This document shows positions 1 through 13,490 of a DNA stretch of 64,000 nucleotides, piece by piece. The notes beneath the pieces were generated by a model, which saw only the letters and a program-made list of their open reading frames with translations, was not told the DNA's origin and searched no databases. A program made the position numbers and the translations under genes. Within the stretch, counting starts at the first letter, position 1. Every line of letters starts with the position of its first letter. The DNA comes from Leptodactylus fallax (Eukaryota > Chordata > Amphibia > Anura > Leptodactylidae), in the NCBI GenBank assembly GCA_947044405.1, contig CAMRHE010000462.1:1213001-1277000 (forward strand), in the 5' to 3' direction.

Positions 1-1940
1 CTAGGCTTTATTGTAATTCCTTATATTAATTAATGGATAATACTTTCCTTTAATAATCTTTGTAACAAATGTAAGCTCTCAATTACAAAGTGCCTAGAAG
101 AGCAGTATTCTCTGACAGATTCATAAAGCTCCTGGGCCCCTATGCCCAATCTATCTCCTGGCTCCCATCTAGCATGTGTCATTTATAATCATTATGTGGC
201 AGAGAGGTCTTTGGACCCCTTCAGGTACTAGCACCCTAGTATGAATGCTACCTCCGCACACCCTATAACGAAGCTTCTGGAAGTACAGTAGGACTGCCGC
301 ATGAGGCTTAATTCACAAGTCAAAGATGTAACATAGCTTCTGTGGCTAAACTGTATGAAACTCGTATCTCAGTCCACTTCCAGCAAGTGAATAGGGTTTC
401 TAAAATCCCATTTACTTGCAATGGAAAAGTCTGCAGAGAGTTTCGTCAGTGCTGTCACCCATGAGAATAATGAGCATGTTCGTTAGTTTTGCAGACTCCT
501 TACTGAGTGACAATAGGTCGATTCCCCATGTGGATCAGGAGCACACCTAGGGCAAATATTTGAGTGCCAGCCTTGGATTTCTGCTGTGGGTCCTTCAGTA
601 ATATACTTGTTGGATTTACCACAATGTTTCATAGAAATCTATTCCCAAATATGTTTTTTTTTTGCATCTGTGAATATATAAGGATTTTGTTAAGCTGATG
701 GATATGTTACCACTGTGCATAATGAAAAACTGAGTGAACCTTGTGTCTGGACATCAGCCCCTCTGCCTGGTGAACTCCAGACTAGACTGTAATGGCTATA
801 TACAAAATAATTAGCACAAATAAAGGGAAAGAGATAGATTTCCCTTCTACACAACTTGGGATTTCAATATTTTCTACTGTTCCATGTCTAAAATGGATAT
901 TATGAAGATTCTGTTGATTTCCGATTTTATGGGTAACCAAATTTGCAGCCAGAAATACATTCAGAGCTCATTAATATCTCATTATGTTCATAGCAGTATC
1001 ACAGCTGATGTAATTTAACACATTGCATACCAATGAGACCATTGCACGGACCAGAGCCATTTGCTTCCTTATGTATTATTGTGGATAAATAGATTTTCAG
1101 CTTTGGTTCTGTTTGTGTAAGCCACCGAGTAAGGGATTGTCAGGAACTGATCCTCATTAACACAGACAGAAAATCATTGACAACAAGAATGCTGATGTAT
1201 GGTATTGTATCTTGGGTACACTCTAGCCCACCTTTTTCTGTGTGATGGACTGTAGGCGATATGTGTGTTTTCATATAAGTCTTTTGTATGAGTAAAGTGT
1301 CTATGGAAGAATAAGAAAATATCTAGGAATTCATCTATAAAAGGTACAGAACTAGCAGTTGCACCTGAGCCCTAGCGTCTGGGGGAGGGGGCAGTGCCCC
1401 TCTGCAGCATAACAAGACACTAGTTTTATATATGACACATGTGCTAATGAGACCGGCAGGGAAATTTATGATGGTGGCATACAATATTTCCAGGAAATCA
1501 GAGATTTCATACAGTCAGTTAGGTTTGTCATATAACTCCTTCATGAAATGATTTATTTTATTCACAGAAGGGAGGTTCAGATGTGACAAAAAATAAGAAA
1601 CTGTGCCCACCCAAAAATATAAGCCATTCACCTCACTGGCTGACTTCAGCCACCTTATTATTTATTATGTCATCGGTTTACATTATGGCAATTTTCACTA
1701 CTCAAGGATCTGTGAACCTTACAGTTATTAACTATGGAACTAGAAATATGATAATTTTCTGTAGCTATGAAAAATGTACGGTACATAAAGATTACATGTA
1801 AAAACAGCTTACATAAGTGGTGCAGCTCCCCTTACAACACAAACCAAGCTATAACATGTACTAGTAGGCCGTAATCCTGGACACCTGTCTGGCACCTATC
1901 AATGTGCAAAATAGTGCAGATACCACAGATTCAGCTCTAA

Positions 1941-2462
1941 AGCTGGGGTACCATGTGGCATAAACGCCGTGGCAAAAACCGTGGCGTTTTACTGTCCCTG
2001 CAAAGTGCATGGGATTCTTGCCAATCACATCCACTTTGCAGAAAAATACCCACAGTGGAAATGCTGCGATTTCCAAAACTGTTGAGTTTTTGGAAATCGC
2101 AGCATGTCAATTATACCTACGGAAATGCTGGCCGTTTCCCTATAGGTATAATTGAAGCAGACTTTCTGTGAAAAGCGCTGCGGGAAACAACATGATGCAT
2201 TTCTGCTGCGGTTTTGGCTGCAGCTCACTACGTTGGGCCTTAGGGTGGGTTCACAACTGACTGCGCTTGAGTCCGTCTGCTGCCAATGCGAGTGAAAATC
2301 TCGGGAAACAGGATAGGCATCGGATACCGACAGGTTAGAGGGTGGTTTTTTAACCAATGTGTCGCTAACCTGTCGGTATCCGATGCCTATCCTGTTTCCC
2401 GATATTTTCACTCGGATTGGCAGCGGACGGACTCAAACGCAGGTGTGAACCCACCCTTAGCC
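1941..2462. mobile_element. TAA-flanked foldback MITE (family H-B), interrupted
   Basis: TAA target duplications lie at 1938-1940 and 2463-2465, the size and sequence seen with PIF/Harbinger elements. The body carries the family stretch TACAG or TACTG, CCTGCAAAGTG, ATGGGATTCT and ACTTTCTGTGAAAA. Its right terminus is split by another MITE at 2243-2456. Without the insertion it would be about 305 bp. Confidence 0.7.
2243..2456. mobile_element. Near-perfect foldback MITE (family H-C) inside H-B
   Basis: A 214-bp sequence with arms of about 96 bp that are almost perfect inverses (start GGGTGGGTTCACA, end TGTGAACCCACCC) around a short loop near 2345. The target duplication TTA lies at 2240-2242 and 2457-2459. 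High arm identity suggests a recent origin or hairpin-driven correction. Confidence 0.8.
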
Positions 2463-2465
2463 TAA

Positions 2466-2685
2466 GGCTGAGGCCCCACGTTGCGGAAATGCAGCTTTTT
2501 TTTGTTGCAGATTTTGTTGCGTTTTTTTGAGCCAAAGCCAGGAGTGCCTACAAAAGAAATGGGAAATATATAAGAACTTCTTATACTTCTACCTTCTGCT
2601 CAATCCACTCCTGGCTTTGGCTCGAAAAACCGCAACAAAATCTGCAACAAAAAAAGCTGTATTTCTGCAATGTGGGGCCTCAGCC
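2466..2685. mobile_element. Foldback MITE (family H-A), complete
   Basis: The 220-bp element starts GGCTGAGGCCCCACG and ends with the inverse GTGGGGCCTCAGCC, with TAA at 2463-2465 and 2686-2688. The arms share GTTGCAGATTTTGTTGC and GAGCCAAAGCCAGGAGTG and their inverses. Its left TAA is also the right duplication of the neighbouring H-B element. Confidence 0.8.
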
Positions 2686-2989
2686 TAAAGCAGCTTTATC
2701 AGGGCTTCTACATGAAGGCAGCATGGGATAGAAAGGAAGGTGCTGATCTTCCGTATATAGTATATATTGTTTTCTTTTTTTTAATTCATTAATTTGTAAA
2801 ACAAAAAGGTGTTTAATGTTGGCAGGATTCATAGAGAAAGCCTGTGAGTCCTACTCACCCTACCCACAAAGAGATGTATGAGAATACATACGGACCATCA
2901 AACTATAGACCATGCTCTATTTTTGGACGCAATGTGTGAGGGATCCATTAAAACGGTTGCCCGTTTTGCATTACGGTTGTGTGAATGTA

Positions 2990-3318
2990 GGCTTAGGCCT
3001 TATGCACACAACAGTGACATATTTGACAGATCTTGCGGCCATTAAAAATGGAGGTATGCAGCCCTTTGCATCTGTTCCATTCCTTTTTTCCGTTTTTGAT
3101 GGCCATCTGTTTTGCATCAGTTTTTAAATGTCAATGAAAAAAATTGATACAGTTCATTGGTCTTTCCTTTTTGACCGAACCCGCTGATCCTTTTTTAATG
3201 GACGTCAATCTGTTTTACATCAGTTAAAAACTGATCCATTGATTTCTATTGGGTCTGTGTGTCAGTGAAAATGGAGAAAGATAGAGCATGTAATTTTTTT
3301 ATGTGAATAAGCCCTTAA
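2990..3318. mobile_element. Degraded Harbinger-like MITE
   Basis: It begins near GGCTTAGGCCTTATGCACAC and ends near TGTGAATAAGCCCTTAA. The interior contains repeated TTTTTGATGGCCATCTG and ATCAGTTTTTAAATG-like segments. No exact target duplication was recognised. Confidence 0.45.
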
Positions 3319-4258
3319 TTAAAGAAGAACTTGTCACTATATTAACAAAATGTTTCTTTTTTGTCAGGCTCTTTTAGGTGAGGACTACATGGTATATATA
3401 AGATTCTGTTCTAGATGTAACTTGCAAAGGTTGCATGACACTTGAGGTTGCCATTCTTTTGCATTGGTATATCAGTGATCGGGTGCGCAGCAATCACTTA
3501 AGGCACAACAATTACTTACAGGGAAAAATGTCAAACCACCACACAGAAAATCCCAGGGGGGTTTCACGTGAAAGATCATAAGCATGCTAAGTAGTAACAA
3601 GAATAAAAATATATAATAAAAAACAATAAATGGATGGGGAAGTTGGGTCCTGGGTGACTGCAAAGGATTGCCAGAACGGCCAACCCAGACAGGATTTTAT
3701 AAGAGGACAAGGGTTAGTCCTCCAAAGTCCTTATTTTAAGGTGGAATGGGGCATGGATACCTGGGATGCCTACATATGTTAACCAGGGTCCCCAAGTTAT
3801 GGAGAACAGTTCAATGAAATTGCTACAGATCACAGAGATCTTCTCTTACATCATCATCATCATAGCAACCATTGAATGTTTCTTAAGATTCTGTAGCTCT
3901 GAATTCCCCCTTTTTATTAAATTACTGTTCTCTATGTAGAAATACTTACCTGGACGTGCTGTTTAATAAAGACCTTTGTTTTCTGCAGCCCTGTGTTAGT
4001 ATTTACTTTCTATACAGATGTTCTACATATTTCTGGATAAAATCATAGAATCAATGAACTAGTATTTGGCAAACACTAGGAAAAGAACTGCAATATTGCA
4101 AAACTACAAAATATTTTCCAGTACGTTGTTTTTTATGTCTGTGTAAAATATTTTGCTAAGCTGAAGTTTCTTTAAACTCTATAAGTTTATATAAATTACT
4201 GAAAAAAAGTAGAATGACAAAATAATTGAAAACATAAACCTGAGAACTATCACGTTTA

Positions 4259-4553
4259 GGCTAGATTCACACGGCAGTGAAAACTGGCCATGTGACTAAG
4301 GTTTTTTTAAACGGACATCACAAGGCAGCATTTTCACTGTCAGTGAATGGGGGCTACTTTCATGGCTGTTATTTTTATGGTCCATTGTCATGGACCATCA
4401 AAATATAGGTCATATTCTATTTTCTGCCATTTTCACAGATCCCTCCATACACTGCAGTGCATGGGGAATCCAGGAAAATGGCAAGACGGCTGTGAAAAAT
4501 GGATGTTTTTCACGGCCATTTTGCTCCACTTTTGTGTGCATTTAGCCTTAGAT
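4259..4553. mobile_element. Probable Harbinger-like MITE
   Basis: The left end is TTAGGCTAGATTCACACG and the right end is TGTGTGCATTTAGCCTTA, an imperfect inverse. The interior holds paired inverted sequence such as CATGGACCATCAAAATATAG. The termini resemble those of the other GGCT-type MITEs here. Confidence 0.5.
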
Positions 4554-5567
4554 TATATTGAAGAATTCGGAATACTATTTTAGCATGTACAGGGAAGTGA
4601 CAGTAATATTTTCTGTTGTAACCAATATTGTCATGCTTTAACATTTAGGGAAATATGGCCTGTTTAATGAATTCATAAATGGAAAAAAATTACAACCCAA
4701 TGAAGATTATTTGGCATAAAACATATCTGAAAGCAGCTGTTCCTCTTTGCCTACTCAGAACCCACACATAGCTCTCAGGACACCATGTAGATCCTGCACT
4801 TATAGACTGTGCAGTCTGTGTAATAGGCCAGCCTGGTAGAGTCTGTCTATGTGTCTAGACTATCTCTCATGTTGATGAGATCATCAATATATGAGGGCAA
4901 GCTTTACTTTATCAAGGTTGATACATTGTAACAAACATAGATGAGAACATAGATGTCTGTGCTGCTTATGTGTTTAATTCTCATTGCCTAAAAACTGCCA
5001 TTGTTTTGTACTGCAGCTTTTGGCAGCATGCATGAGAATCACAACACAAAGCTGCAGCAGTTTATGGTAAAAGCCTAACAGTATTTAGCCCCTCCAAGCT
5101 AAAACTTCTCTTTGCACTTGCTGTGTGCTATGTGTGGATAAAATGCTCTAAAACTTCCTGGAAACTATCAGCAAGTAGGTTATCTGATGTTGAAAGTCTC
5201 TTTATAGCTTTTGCTTGTCTCAGTTTAGTATCATGGTGTAGTGTTGTGAATGGGCTCTGGGTCTCATTGATTCATTAACACTTCATTAACTATAGGACCC
5301 AGGGAAGCCTAGCTCATTAACACATGCATACTTGGGGCTATTGGGCTAAAAATGTGAATATCTAGCAAGTACATCCTGAGTACCATAAGAAAGCGTAATA
5401 ACTCATGATATTTATGTGTTAATGTGGATGGCTGCAGAAGGTGTTAAGTGTTAATCAGCCAATTATTCCTTTCACACCTGTATACACAGCACATAATATC
5501 ATCTTTCTTTACAAGCACCAGAGGGCCTGCTTGTTGACAGAATCCTTGTAACTATAGGATTATTTAA

Positions 5568-6120
5568 AGGGTATGTGTCACCAAAAATGTACCTATTTTT
5601 TAAACAAAGTTGTTATGTCACATACTTTAAGAATTGTTGATGTTTTTTTTATTTTCTGTCACTATCTGTATTTTGAAAAAGTACTATATCCTGCAGTATT
5701 CACTGTGGCCACTAAGCCTAATAATAGACTGACACTTGTCAGTTATGTAGGGGTTTTCTTTGCAGCTGTCACCTCATTTACATCACAGACAAGACATGAT
5801 TACAATAGAAGAGAACAACTCTGTAGACAACACCACATAACACCCATCATTGAATCTACTACTGATAATAGATAATGTCTACTCCCCCTCCCTGCATAGA
5901 GCATGCTTAGAAAATTGCGTATGACCTTGTGACTGCTGTAAAGCATATTACTAAATGCTGTTATCAGAGCATAGAAGAAGCACAGGCAAGATGGCAGTCC
6001 CCATAAAAGAAAATAATTTAAAAAAATCTACAATCAGACAATAAAAGCAGATTTAAAAAAGTGATATATTTTATTATCAGGTTTTAATAAATAACTTAAA
6101 AAAATAGTCATACATTCCTC
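5568..6120. mobile_element. TTAA-flanked MITE (family T1), complete
   Basis: The 553-bp element lies between TTAA at 5564-5567 and TTAA at 6121-6124, with termini AGGGTATGTGTCACC and the inverse ATACATTCCTC. It shares its interior with the three other T1 copies. An open frame of 100 codons over its left half is not conserved as a protein in the other copies. Confidence 0.75.
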
Positions 6121-6189
6121 TTAAAAATCAGATCAAGACTAAGTTCACTTCACATTCAATGTTTAAGATCACCAAGAGTATTTGATTTG

Positions 6190-6508
6190 GTCCCGCCAAT
6201 AGCGAGATGCCTTTACCATGTAGTGGGCCGCAGCAAAATAGCGCTGCGGGAAATACAGCGGCAGCAATGCATCGCGCTTTCTCCCACAGGAATTTTCACA
6301 GAGGAAACCTCTGCAGACTTTCTGCTTCAATTATACCTATAGGGAAACCAAAACCGCAACGGTGTCTGCAGCACATATTTTTTCACAAGTTGTGGATGGG
6401 ATTCACTAGGATCCTATCCACTTTGCAGTGACTGTTAAACGCTTTTTTTTTTGGTGCCGTTTATGCCATGACCAAACCACAGCGTTTATGCCACGTGGGG
6501 CCCCGGCC
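6190..6508. mobile_element. Foldback MITE (family H-B), opposite orientation
   Basis: The right end CCACGTGGGGCCCCGGCC is followed by TAA (6509-6511). The interior reads as the inverse of other copies (AGACTTTCTGCTTCAATTAT, CCTATCCACTTTGCAG). The left end is degraded and its position approximate. Confidence 0.6.
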
Positions 6509-6755
6509 TAAAGCTCTAAAAAAGATTTTCAGAAATGTATATATCACATGAATTGTATTGTAGTTACATGCATAGCTCAAAAAAATCACGGTTGTCATTG
6601 TAATTCTGTACAAAAATATCTTTACAAAATAAAATTAATATGACAGTAAGAAAAAGAGCACGGTAGTTCATTCTGTGGCAGCAGTTAATTTACGGACACC
6701 TTAAGCAATCTATACTGGATGCTAGTCATACGTTGTCTGACAAATCGATTTTCGT

Positions 6756-7084
6756 CCGGGGCCCCCACGTTTCGAAAATGCGGTGTTTTGGCTGTGGCGG
6801 AAACGCTGCAGCAAAAAACGCTGCGTTTTACAGTACCTGCAAAGTGAATGGGATTCTGGCTAATCCCATCCACACATTGCAGCAAAAATCAGCAGCAGAA
6901 ATGCATATCGCAGCATGTCAATTATACCTATGAAAACGCTGACGTTTTTCGTATAAGTACAATAGAAACAGAAAGTCCACAGAGGAAAACTCTAAAGACT
7001 TTCTGTGAAAAACGCTGAGGAAAAAAATGATGCGTTTCCACTGCAGCATTTTTCAGCTGCGGCTCTCTACGTGGGGCCTTAGCC
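6756..7084. mobile_element. Foldback MITE (family H-B)
   Basis: The left end TCCGGGGCCCCCACG and the right end CTACGTGGGGCCTTAGCC are inverted. The right TAA lies at 7085-7087; the left TAA is not recognisable. The interior shows the same stretches as the copy at 51320. Confidence 0.7.
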
Positions 7085-7603
7085 TAAAAATTTTGTGTAC
7101 CTCTTGTGCCTCATTGTTCTCTTGTAACCATTGTGTATCAGATCAGGTCTTCAGCTGAAGGAGAAATTGGATCTGGCACCTTTTCACACTGATCTTCTTA
7201 TTGCTCATTTACTAAATTTCCTAAATGCAAAATGATGCAACGTTATGAGTAGTCTTAATTAAACTCTTACGATTATTTCTGGAGTGTTTGTGCAACCTCT
7301 GCACATAGCTGGCTGCACTGCTGCTTCTGACATAATTGGGAACAGCACACAGCTCTGTTCTGCTGTCCATTCATGACTGACCTCCTCTATCTACTGTTTT
7401 GTTATTCTGCTGTCTGCTGACTCTCTCTTCCTTTTGCTGTAGTACAGTGCTAGAGATACCAGCAGATAGAGGAGGTGGTTATACAAAGCAGAGCAGGCAA
7501 ATGAAGCTGAGCTGATACTGTACATGAGGGCGAGTGAAGACAACACCATACTGGAAGGGGCACATCCATTAGTGATAAGTCTGAAACTAGTGCAATATTT
7601 TAA

Positions 7604-7831
7604 AGGGTTTGTCCAGGAATTTGTAATATATAGGCCATAAATATGTGATTAATGGGGGGCCAGTAGGTGACAGGACCGTTTGTATAGGGCCACTTCCGTC
7701 ACCTGTGCTATACACAGCGTGGAGCTGTGGCTCTGTGCTCTGTTTAGTGGCCAGGAGCAGTCACAGCAACTCAGCTCTCATTGACTTATCCTAAGGACAG
7801 GTCATAAATTACAAACTTCTGGAGAATCCCT
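7604..7831. mobile_element. TTAA-flanked MITE (family T3)
   Basis: The 228-bp element lies between TTAA at 7600-7603 and 7832-7835, with termini AGGGTTTGTCCAGGA and the inverse TCTGGAGAATCCCT. Related sequences occur at 51690-52058, 50035-50365, 58390-58722 and 39600-39720. Confidence 0.75.
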
Positions 7832-8564
7832 TTAAATTAAGGTATCCAAGATAAACACATAGAAATATTTTTTTTCTTGTGAAAGGTGTCCATAGCGTTT
7901 ATACTCAGCAAAGAAGAGAAAATCTGTTTAGGAACAGTTAATTCATTTCACCATGCATTTTTTATTTTTCTAGTAGGAATAGCCCAGTTTCAGAGATGGG
8001 TGTTGGTGAATGAATATTGGTAATGTCAGGATTGGGGAGTTTGCCAGTTTTTTCCAGGCTGTGGTGTCTTATCTACAAGGCATCTGATCCATGGACAGTG
8101 GAGTCTTGTGTAAATGACCTTTATCACTAGGCTGGGCGTGTATTGTGTTCCTCTTGTTCGTCTGCCATTGTCTAAGTGGCTGCAGCATTGTTCAGTCAGG
8201 AGCTGGCTATCTGTTAAAGCTGTCACCACACAAGATCAGTCAGCTGCTTGGCCTGAGAGACTGGATTATTATTAGCTTATATTTTATGAGGTGTTGACAT
8301 ATTACACAGCTTTGCTTTTGGAATTTTATTCAGTTACATCAGTCCCAGCTGTACTTGAAGTTTCAGCCTAATTCCCCAATCACATATATACTATATATGT
8401 ATGTACTCACACGTATACTAAGGCCAAATTCATAGGAAACCAGTTATACTCCCTGAATGTTTTGAAGTTACCCTAAGACACCAAGACTAAGTGAATGAAC
8501 AAATTCTAGTTAATTAATACCCAGATTGGAAAGGGAAGTATTGCTTACTTATTAGGACCCATCA

Positions 8565-8571
8565 CCCCCCC

Positions 8572-8630
<59 letters not shown>
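8565..8630. repeat. Poly(C) plus (CA)n microsatellite
   Basis: About 24 C bases are followed by about 21 CA units without interruption. Confidence 0.9.
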
Positions 8631-8632
<2 letters not shown>

Positions 8633-10554
8633 CAGGGCCATGACACACTTTCTATTGTTATGGTAACAATAGGAGGTTTTATGTGTATATCTGCATGTAT
8701 TTAAAATATTTGTAAGGTCTAACATTTAAATTTACGCTAAATGCACACAACCAGAAAGAGAAAACAGAACAGGCGACACACAGACCCATACATTTCAGAA
8801 ATGGACATGAATAGAACCTGTCCTGAGTTTCATGTCTGGACTTACGTCCCCTCACATGGACCCATGAAAAACATGATCATGTACATGGTACCATAGAAAA
8901 GAATGGATCAGTGTGTGTCAATTGTGGCATACTTCATCAGACTCCATATTAAAGAAGTGTTCTCCTGCAGAATCACTGCTTCATCATATTGTGGAACACC
9001 TTGCGGTGTACATGAAGCACTTATGGCTCTGTAGTAGGGAGCGACAGGTTCTGTGTGCATTAAAACAGGCTCTGTATAGAAGACATATTTACAAGGTCCT
9101 AAGTGATAAACCAATCCAGTAACTGGGTCTAATCTGCAAAGGAATCTGGCAGCAAGTGTGCAGTCTTCCTGCAGCACCACCGCAGGGGAAATTATGCATT
9201 ACACATCTTACACTGAAATCAGTGGGCTGCTCATGTAATGTTTTGACATGTTGGGTCCTCCAGAGCGACAGATACCCTTTGGAGCCACTCTCGGCTGTGA
9301 CTAATAGATGTCCAATTGAGAATTGATTTTCCAAACCAGACAAGCTATTCATACCAGGTATCAGATCGTGTACCTTTTGTAGTAATGTAAGTTTTAAAGA
9401 ATTAAGGAGATAAAAGTCATGGTAAGAGTTAATTAAAAAAAGGGTATGTAGAAGAAGAGAGCTGTCATTGCTGCCACAAGCCTTCAGACAGTCATCTGAC
9501 TACTGAGTGTGAAATCTCTGATGAGCACTAAGACATAGCTTCTTTTTTATTGCTATGATTAAAAGAAGGAAACAGCCAGTCTAAATATTAAGCAGTTTTC
9601 ATAAGTGCACATCCATGTCTCATACATGTTTAGCTCCATGCAGCCTCACTTTCACCACAACAGAAGCTTACTGATATTACAAAATGTCTCATGTCATGAG
9701 AGAAATCCTTGTGAAATCGATAGGAATGCTAATGGAAATGTTTTTCTGTCTAAACTCTCAAACAGAAATATGTAGAGAAAAATAGCAGTGTATATAGAAC
9801 CTCAGCAACACTGTTTTTGTCTTAAAGGAAAAGTATCAACAGAAGGTGAGCTATTTTTTTATCCAACGTTTTATGTTTAACATTTTTTTTAGGAGTTTTG
9901 GTAATTTTTTAATTTTTAATCTATTTTTTTTAAGTAATCCTGCAATTTCTACTCTGGCATACAGGCCTAATAACAGACTGAGATTTGCCAATTCTGGACG
10001 CGTTTTATTTGCAGTAGCATAAGTTTTTTAGGAATGTTTGATAACTGCAATTTTAATTCTAGCCACTAAGCCTAATAATAAACTTGTCATTTCTGTTGGG
10101 GTTTTCTTTACTACACAGACAAGAGGATTATAATATAATATAACACCACTACTGACAGTAAATGATGTTACAGTTTACTCCACTTCCCTGCACAGAGCTT
10201 TTCTAAAAGACTTTCACGTAGACCTCAAAGAGTTGGCTCCAGTCTACTGCTGCCTATGGCCCTGACTATGATGTAAAGCATATCTCTAAATACTGTTAAC
10301 AGAGCAGATGAGAAGCACAGACAAGATGGCAGCCTAATCATGTACAGAAAATAGAATAACAAATTCTAGAATCAGAAAATAATAACAGATTAGAAAAAGT
10401 GATATTTTTGCTTTTAATAAATACAGTGGGGAAAAAAGTATTTAGTCAGCCACCAATTGTGCAAGTTCTCTCACTTAAAAAGATGAGAGAGGCCTGTAAT
10501 TGTCATCATAGGTAGACCTCAACTATGAGAGACAAAATGAGACAGCAAATCCAG

Positions 10555-11250
10555 TGGAAGATTTAAGAAATCAGGCGATACCTTTTAGAGGCTAACTGAG
10601 TATATTTGATAAGTAAGCTTTTGGAAGTACTAGCTCTCTTCATCAGACATGATGTAATACTAGAAACTGAAAATTTACACTATTTATACATACACAAGAC
10701 ATGGATCTTCAAAAGGATCTTGGAATAACAAAATGCAATATACGTAGAGAAGTTATTTACAACAGGTCAGGAAATAAACAGTCTAAAATTTGTGGTGCAT
10801 GACAGAAGGATCTGTTATCTATCTGTAATCAGGTGGTGATTTGTGACCCTCACAGGTCATACATAGTGTGAAATGAAACTGGCGTGAATATTAAGTCCAA
10901 ATTGCAGAGTTTGAAATTTTTGCATTAACTTGTACTCCCATTCTTTCCTCTCATTCTGCGTCTTAAAATGTCCCATTAAAACCACAACCCGCAAATCTTC
11001 AATAGAGTTGTCTTCTATGGAGAAATATACGGCCACTGGGAGATCTGTTCTGCTGTTATTAATGTTGGATCTGTGTGAGTTCATTCGCTGACTAAGTCTC
11101 TGCCCTCTTTCCCCCACATAGAGGCCTGTGGTGGGACATTGCACACACATTATGAGATACACCACATTGGAAGACCTGCAGGAAAATGTCCCCCTAATTT
11201 CTTCACTCTTCCACTACTTTCTATGGCTAACATGGTACAACATTATACTA
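10555..11250 (-). mobile_element. Penelope-like retroelement, 5'-truncated, inserted in Tc1
   Basis: The insertion interrupts the left repeat of the Tc1 element. The right junction is followed by AAACAATTCCAG and the left is preceded by the similar AGCAAATCCAG, which fits a target duplication of about 12 bp that has since diverged. The outer sequences match the other Penelope insertion at 33531-33788: the left end shares AAGAAATCAGGCGATACC, and the right end is the inverse of GTATAATGTTGTAC. It carries the C-terminal endonuclease coding region on the minus strand. Confidence 0.8.
10857..11198 (-). pseudogene. GIY-YIG endonuclease domain of a Penelope-like element
   Basis: Penelope-like elements encode a reverse transcriptase followed by a GIY-YIG nuclease that nicks target DNA. 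Here only the nuclease end remains. The readable frame starts inside the protein (SCRSSNVVYLIMC) with no initiator, so it is 5' truncated. The VVYLI strand and the downstream YVG of TGLYVGERGQRLSQR stand in for the GIY and YIG motifs; then come a His-rich helix (MNSHRSNINN) and a catalytic-type Glu in QNERKEWEYK. The frame ends at a stop at 10857. The reverse transcriptase domain is absent. Assignment to the family is fairly sure; the clade is not determined. Confidence 0.8.
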
Positions 11251-11345
11251 AAACAATTCCAGAAAATCACATTGTCTGATTTTTAAAGAATTTATTTGCA
11301 AATTATGGTGGAAAATAAGCATTTGGTCAATAAAAAAAGTTCATC

Positions 11346-12366
<1,021 letters not shown>

Positions 12367-13129
12367 AGTGGAGTTTGGAGAGTGACTGTTTGAGGTTGTG
12401 GACAGGTGTCTTTTATACTGATAACAATGTCAAACAGGTGTCATTACTACAGGTAATGAGTGGAGGACAGAGGAGCCTCTTAAAGAAGAAGTTACAGGTC
12501 TGTGAGAGCCAGAAATCTTGCTTGTTTGTAGGTGGCCAGATACTTATTTTCCACCATAATTTGCAAATAAATTCTTAAAAAATCAGACAGTGTGATTTTC
12601 TAGATATGTTTTCTCATTTTGTCTCTCATAGTTGAGGTCTACCTATGATGTCAATTACAGGTCTCTCTCATCTTTTTAAGTGGGAGAACTTGTACAATTT
12701 GTGGCTGACTAAATACTATTTTTCCCCACTGTATTTTAAAAAATGACGATACAATCCTTTTAAAGAAGCAGATCAAGGAAAGGTTGGTGTGAACGAACAT
12801 GAGTTATAGAAAATTTGTCAGACTGAAGCGCCCGCCTTGGTCTCTCCCTGCCCCCCCCCCCACCTTTGGAAAAGTGAGAGTGGCACAGTTGAAATAATTT
12901 GGCACATCTTTGGCACAAGAGCTGTGCTTCAAAAATGCACGACATTTACACCCATCTACGACAGAACACCCTGCCTCTGTTATAAGTGTCAGGATTTGCT
13001 TTACTGGTTAAGCCATATAACATAGTTTATCACTTGCCTACATTAAGGGCAAGCTAAGGAGAAGTATGGGCAAACTGATACTGTATGTATTTATGCCTAT
13101 CGCAGAGGGCAGTGCTCAATACAGGGATT

Positions 13130-13385
13130 CAGAACATCTTAGACTATGATCACATCTGCATCAGAGGCTCCAATAGCGATTCCAGCAAAATCAATGAAGA
13201 TGTAGCATAGTAAGCTGGGCTGTTTCACACAGCACCAAAACAGAAACCTGATGGATCCCATTGTAGTCAGTGGGTTCCATCTGGATCCAATGGTGTTTGT
13301 CATATGAGAGATCTGTCCCTGGCTTGCTTTCAACCAGAACAGAAAAAACAGAAAGCCTGACAGAGATGTTCATTGATTTCTATGG
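13130..13385. mobile_element. Degraded MITE (family with 'cacatctgc' end)
   Basis: It begins near GACTATGATCACATCTGC and holds CTGATGGATCCCATTGTAGT and its partner GGTTCCATCTGGATCC. Similar sequence occurs at 48785-49005 and 63119-63300, so it is an interspersed family. Ends are approximate. Confidence 0.45.
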
Positions 13386-13424
13386 GATGGTGTTCTAGAA
13401 AAGTGTTTTACAAAGGGTAACATG

Positions 13425-13490
13425 ATGTTTCCCATCCCTGGTTAAACTTGATGGACATATGTCTTTTTTTCTATGTAACATATTGTAGGC
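13425..13490. repeat. LINE-tail-like repeat fragment
   Basis: The stretch with AAACTTGATGGACATATGTC and CTATGTAACATATTG matches the pattern of CR1-type LINE tails. It is short and diverged. Confidence 0.4.

Noticed and set aside
5573..5875. 100-codon frame as a gene
   Set aside because: It lies in a T1 MITE and the frame is not kept in the other copies.
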